From positions 124,001-188,000 of the forward strand of contig CAJYGB010000016.1 in the NCBI GenBank assembly GCA_913774355.1: DNA of 64,000 nucleotides. The letters are read 5' to 3'. The translations under genes were made by a program, and so were the position numbers. The notes below the pieces were generated by a model, which had not been told where the DNA came from, did no database searches, and saw only the letters and a list, made by a program, of their open reading frames with translations. Positions 63,624 to 64,000 of this stretch are shown here, piece by piece. How positions within the stretch are numbered: position 1 is the stretch's first letter; every line of letters begins with the position of its first letter. Origin of the DNA: an uncultured Chryseobacterium sp. (GTDB taxonomy: Bacteria > Bacteroidota > Bacteroidia > Flavobacteriales > Weeksellaceae).

Positions 63624-63971
63624 ATGGGAGTAGGAACCAATCTTAAAAGACTCAGAAGCAAAACAAAATTTTCCCAGCAGGAAATTGCCGATATGCTGGG
63701 GCTGGACCGAAATACCTATACCAACTGGGAAAACGAAACTACGGACATCAAATCACAGTATATTCCCAGACTGGCAGAAATCTTTCAGGTAAGTATTCTT
63801 GAACTTTTTGATGCTAAAGCCAAAAGTGAATTTGTAAATAATAATTATGATAATAAAGAAAATGGGCAGAAGGATATCCAGCAGGGCATTATCATCAACA
63901 TTACCGATTCTGAGGCGGCAAAAGTTATCAGTTCTCAACTGGAAGAATTGGTTAAAAATCTGAAAAAATAA
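63624..63971 (+). CDS. XRE-family transcriptional regulator
   Basis: 115 residues. The helix-turn-helix (about 8-62, LKRLRSKTKFSQQEIADMLG...DRNTYTNWENETTDIKSQYI) is complete. A short linker and a C-terminal segment with VNNNYDNKENGQKDIQQG and ISSQLEELVKNLKK follow, probably for oligomerisation. Divergent from the outer-membrane receptor gene, with a perfect palindrome over that gene's -7 box. Confidence 0.9.
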   Translation: MGVGTNLKRLRSKTKFSQQEIADMLGLDRNTYTNWENETTDIKSQYIPRLAEIFQVSILELFDAKAKSEFVNNNYDNKENGQKDIQQGIIINITDSEAAKVISSQLEELVKNLKK

Positions 63972-64000
63972 ACAACGGATTTACGATATGTTTGTTATTC

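Overview
The window looks like a chromosomal segment of a Flavobacteriales bacterium, most likely Chryseobacterium or a close relative in the Weeksellaceae. This is inferred from the AT-rich intergenic DNA, promoters with a TAnnTTTG -7 box, a complete flavobacterial dcw cell-wall cluster, GLPGLI, DUF3127 and GH3-like proteins, and a TonB-type outer-membrane receptor. No rRNA and no CRISPR array were seen.

Region 1 (1-10.3 kb) is accessory. It holds a TPR histidine kinase and two paralogous LuxR-type response regulators. These are followed by a five-gene operon ending in a Ycf46-like AAA+ ATPase, then an operon of three small Cys-containing proteins: a 49-residue peptide, a 103-residue exported protein and a Cys-rich SH3b lipoprotein. 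Four copies of a 16-bp palindrome (TTACGG-N4-CCGTAA type) sit at a fixed spacing from four -7 boxes in this region. Together they define a small local regulon that I do not recognise as a described system.

Region 2 (10.3-31 kb) is core. It has elaA-like and engB genes, an alpha/beta hydrolase, and then mraZ-rsmH-ftsL-ftsI-murE-mraY-murD-ftsW-murG-(unknown membrane protein)-murC-ftsQ-ftsA-ftsZ-yqeY. Between murC and ftsQ lies an inverted-repeat-bounded element carrying a frameshifted GxxExxY (PD-(D/E)XK-like) gene. Smaller hairpin repeats occupy several spacers.

Region 3 (31-43 kb) has a bacilliredoxin, a GH3-family protein and a leftward mutL-rhomboid-EEP-EEP-lipoprotein operon. These are followed by a YoaK-type membrane protein with a USP-like partner, and an OmpR/EnvZ-type two-component pair.

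Region 4 (43-50 kb) is a probable complete retron read leftward. It contains an msr-msd ncRNA with its own promoter, a retron reverse transcriptase (NAAPH, YADD and VTG motifs), a 1108-residue WGR/HEAT-like protein and a SWIM zinc-finger protein. It is flanked by a cluster of Leu and Gly tRNAs.

Region 5 (51-64 kb) is core: an SSB-tail-like DUF3127 protein, aat, a DMT exporter, a TPR protein, glmM, feoA-feoB and its small partner with a candidate iron box, a GLPGLI protein, an outer-membrane receptor, and a divergent XRE regulator.
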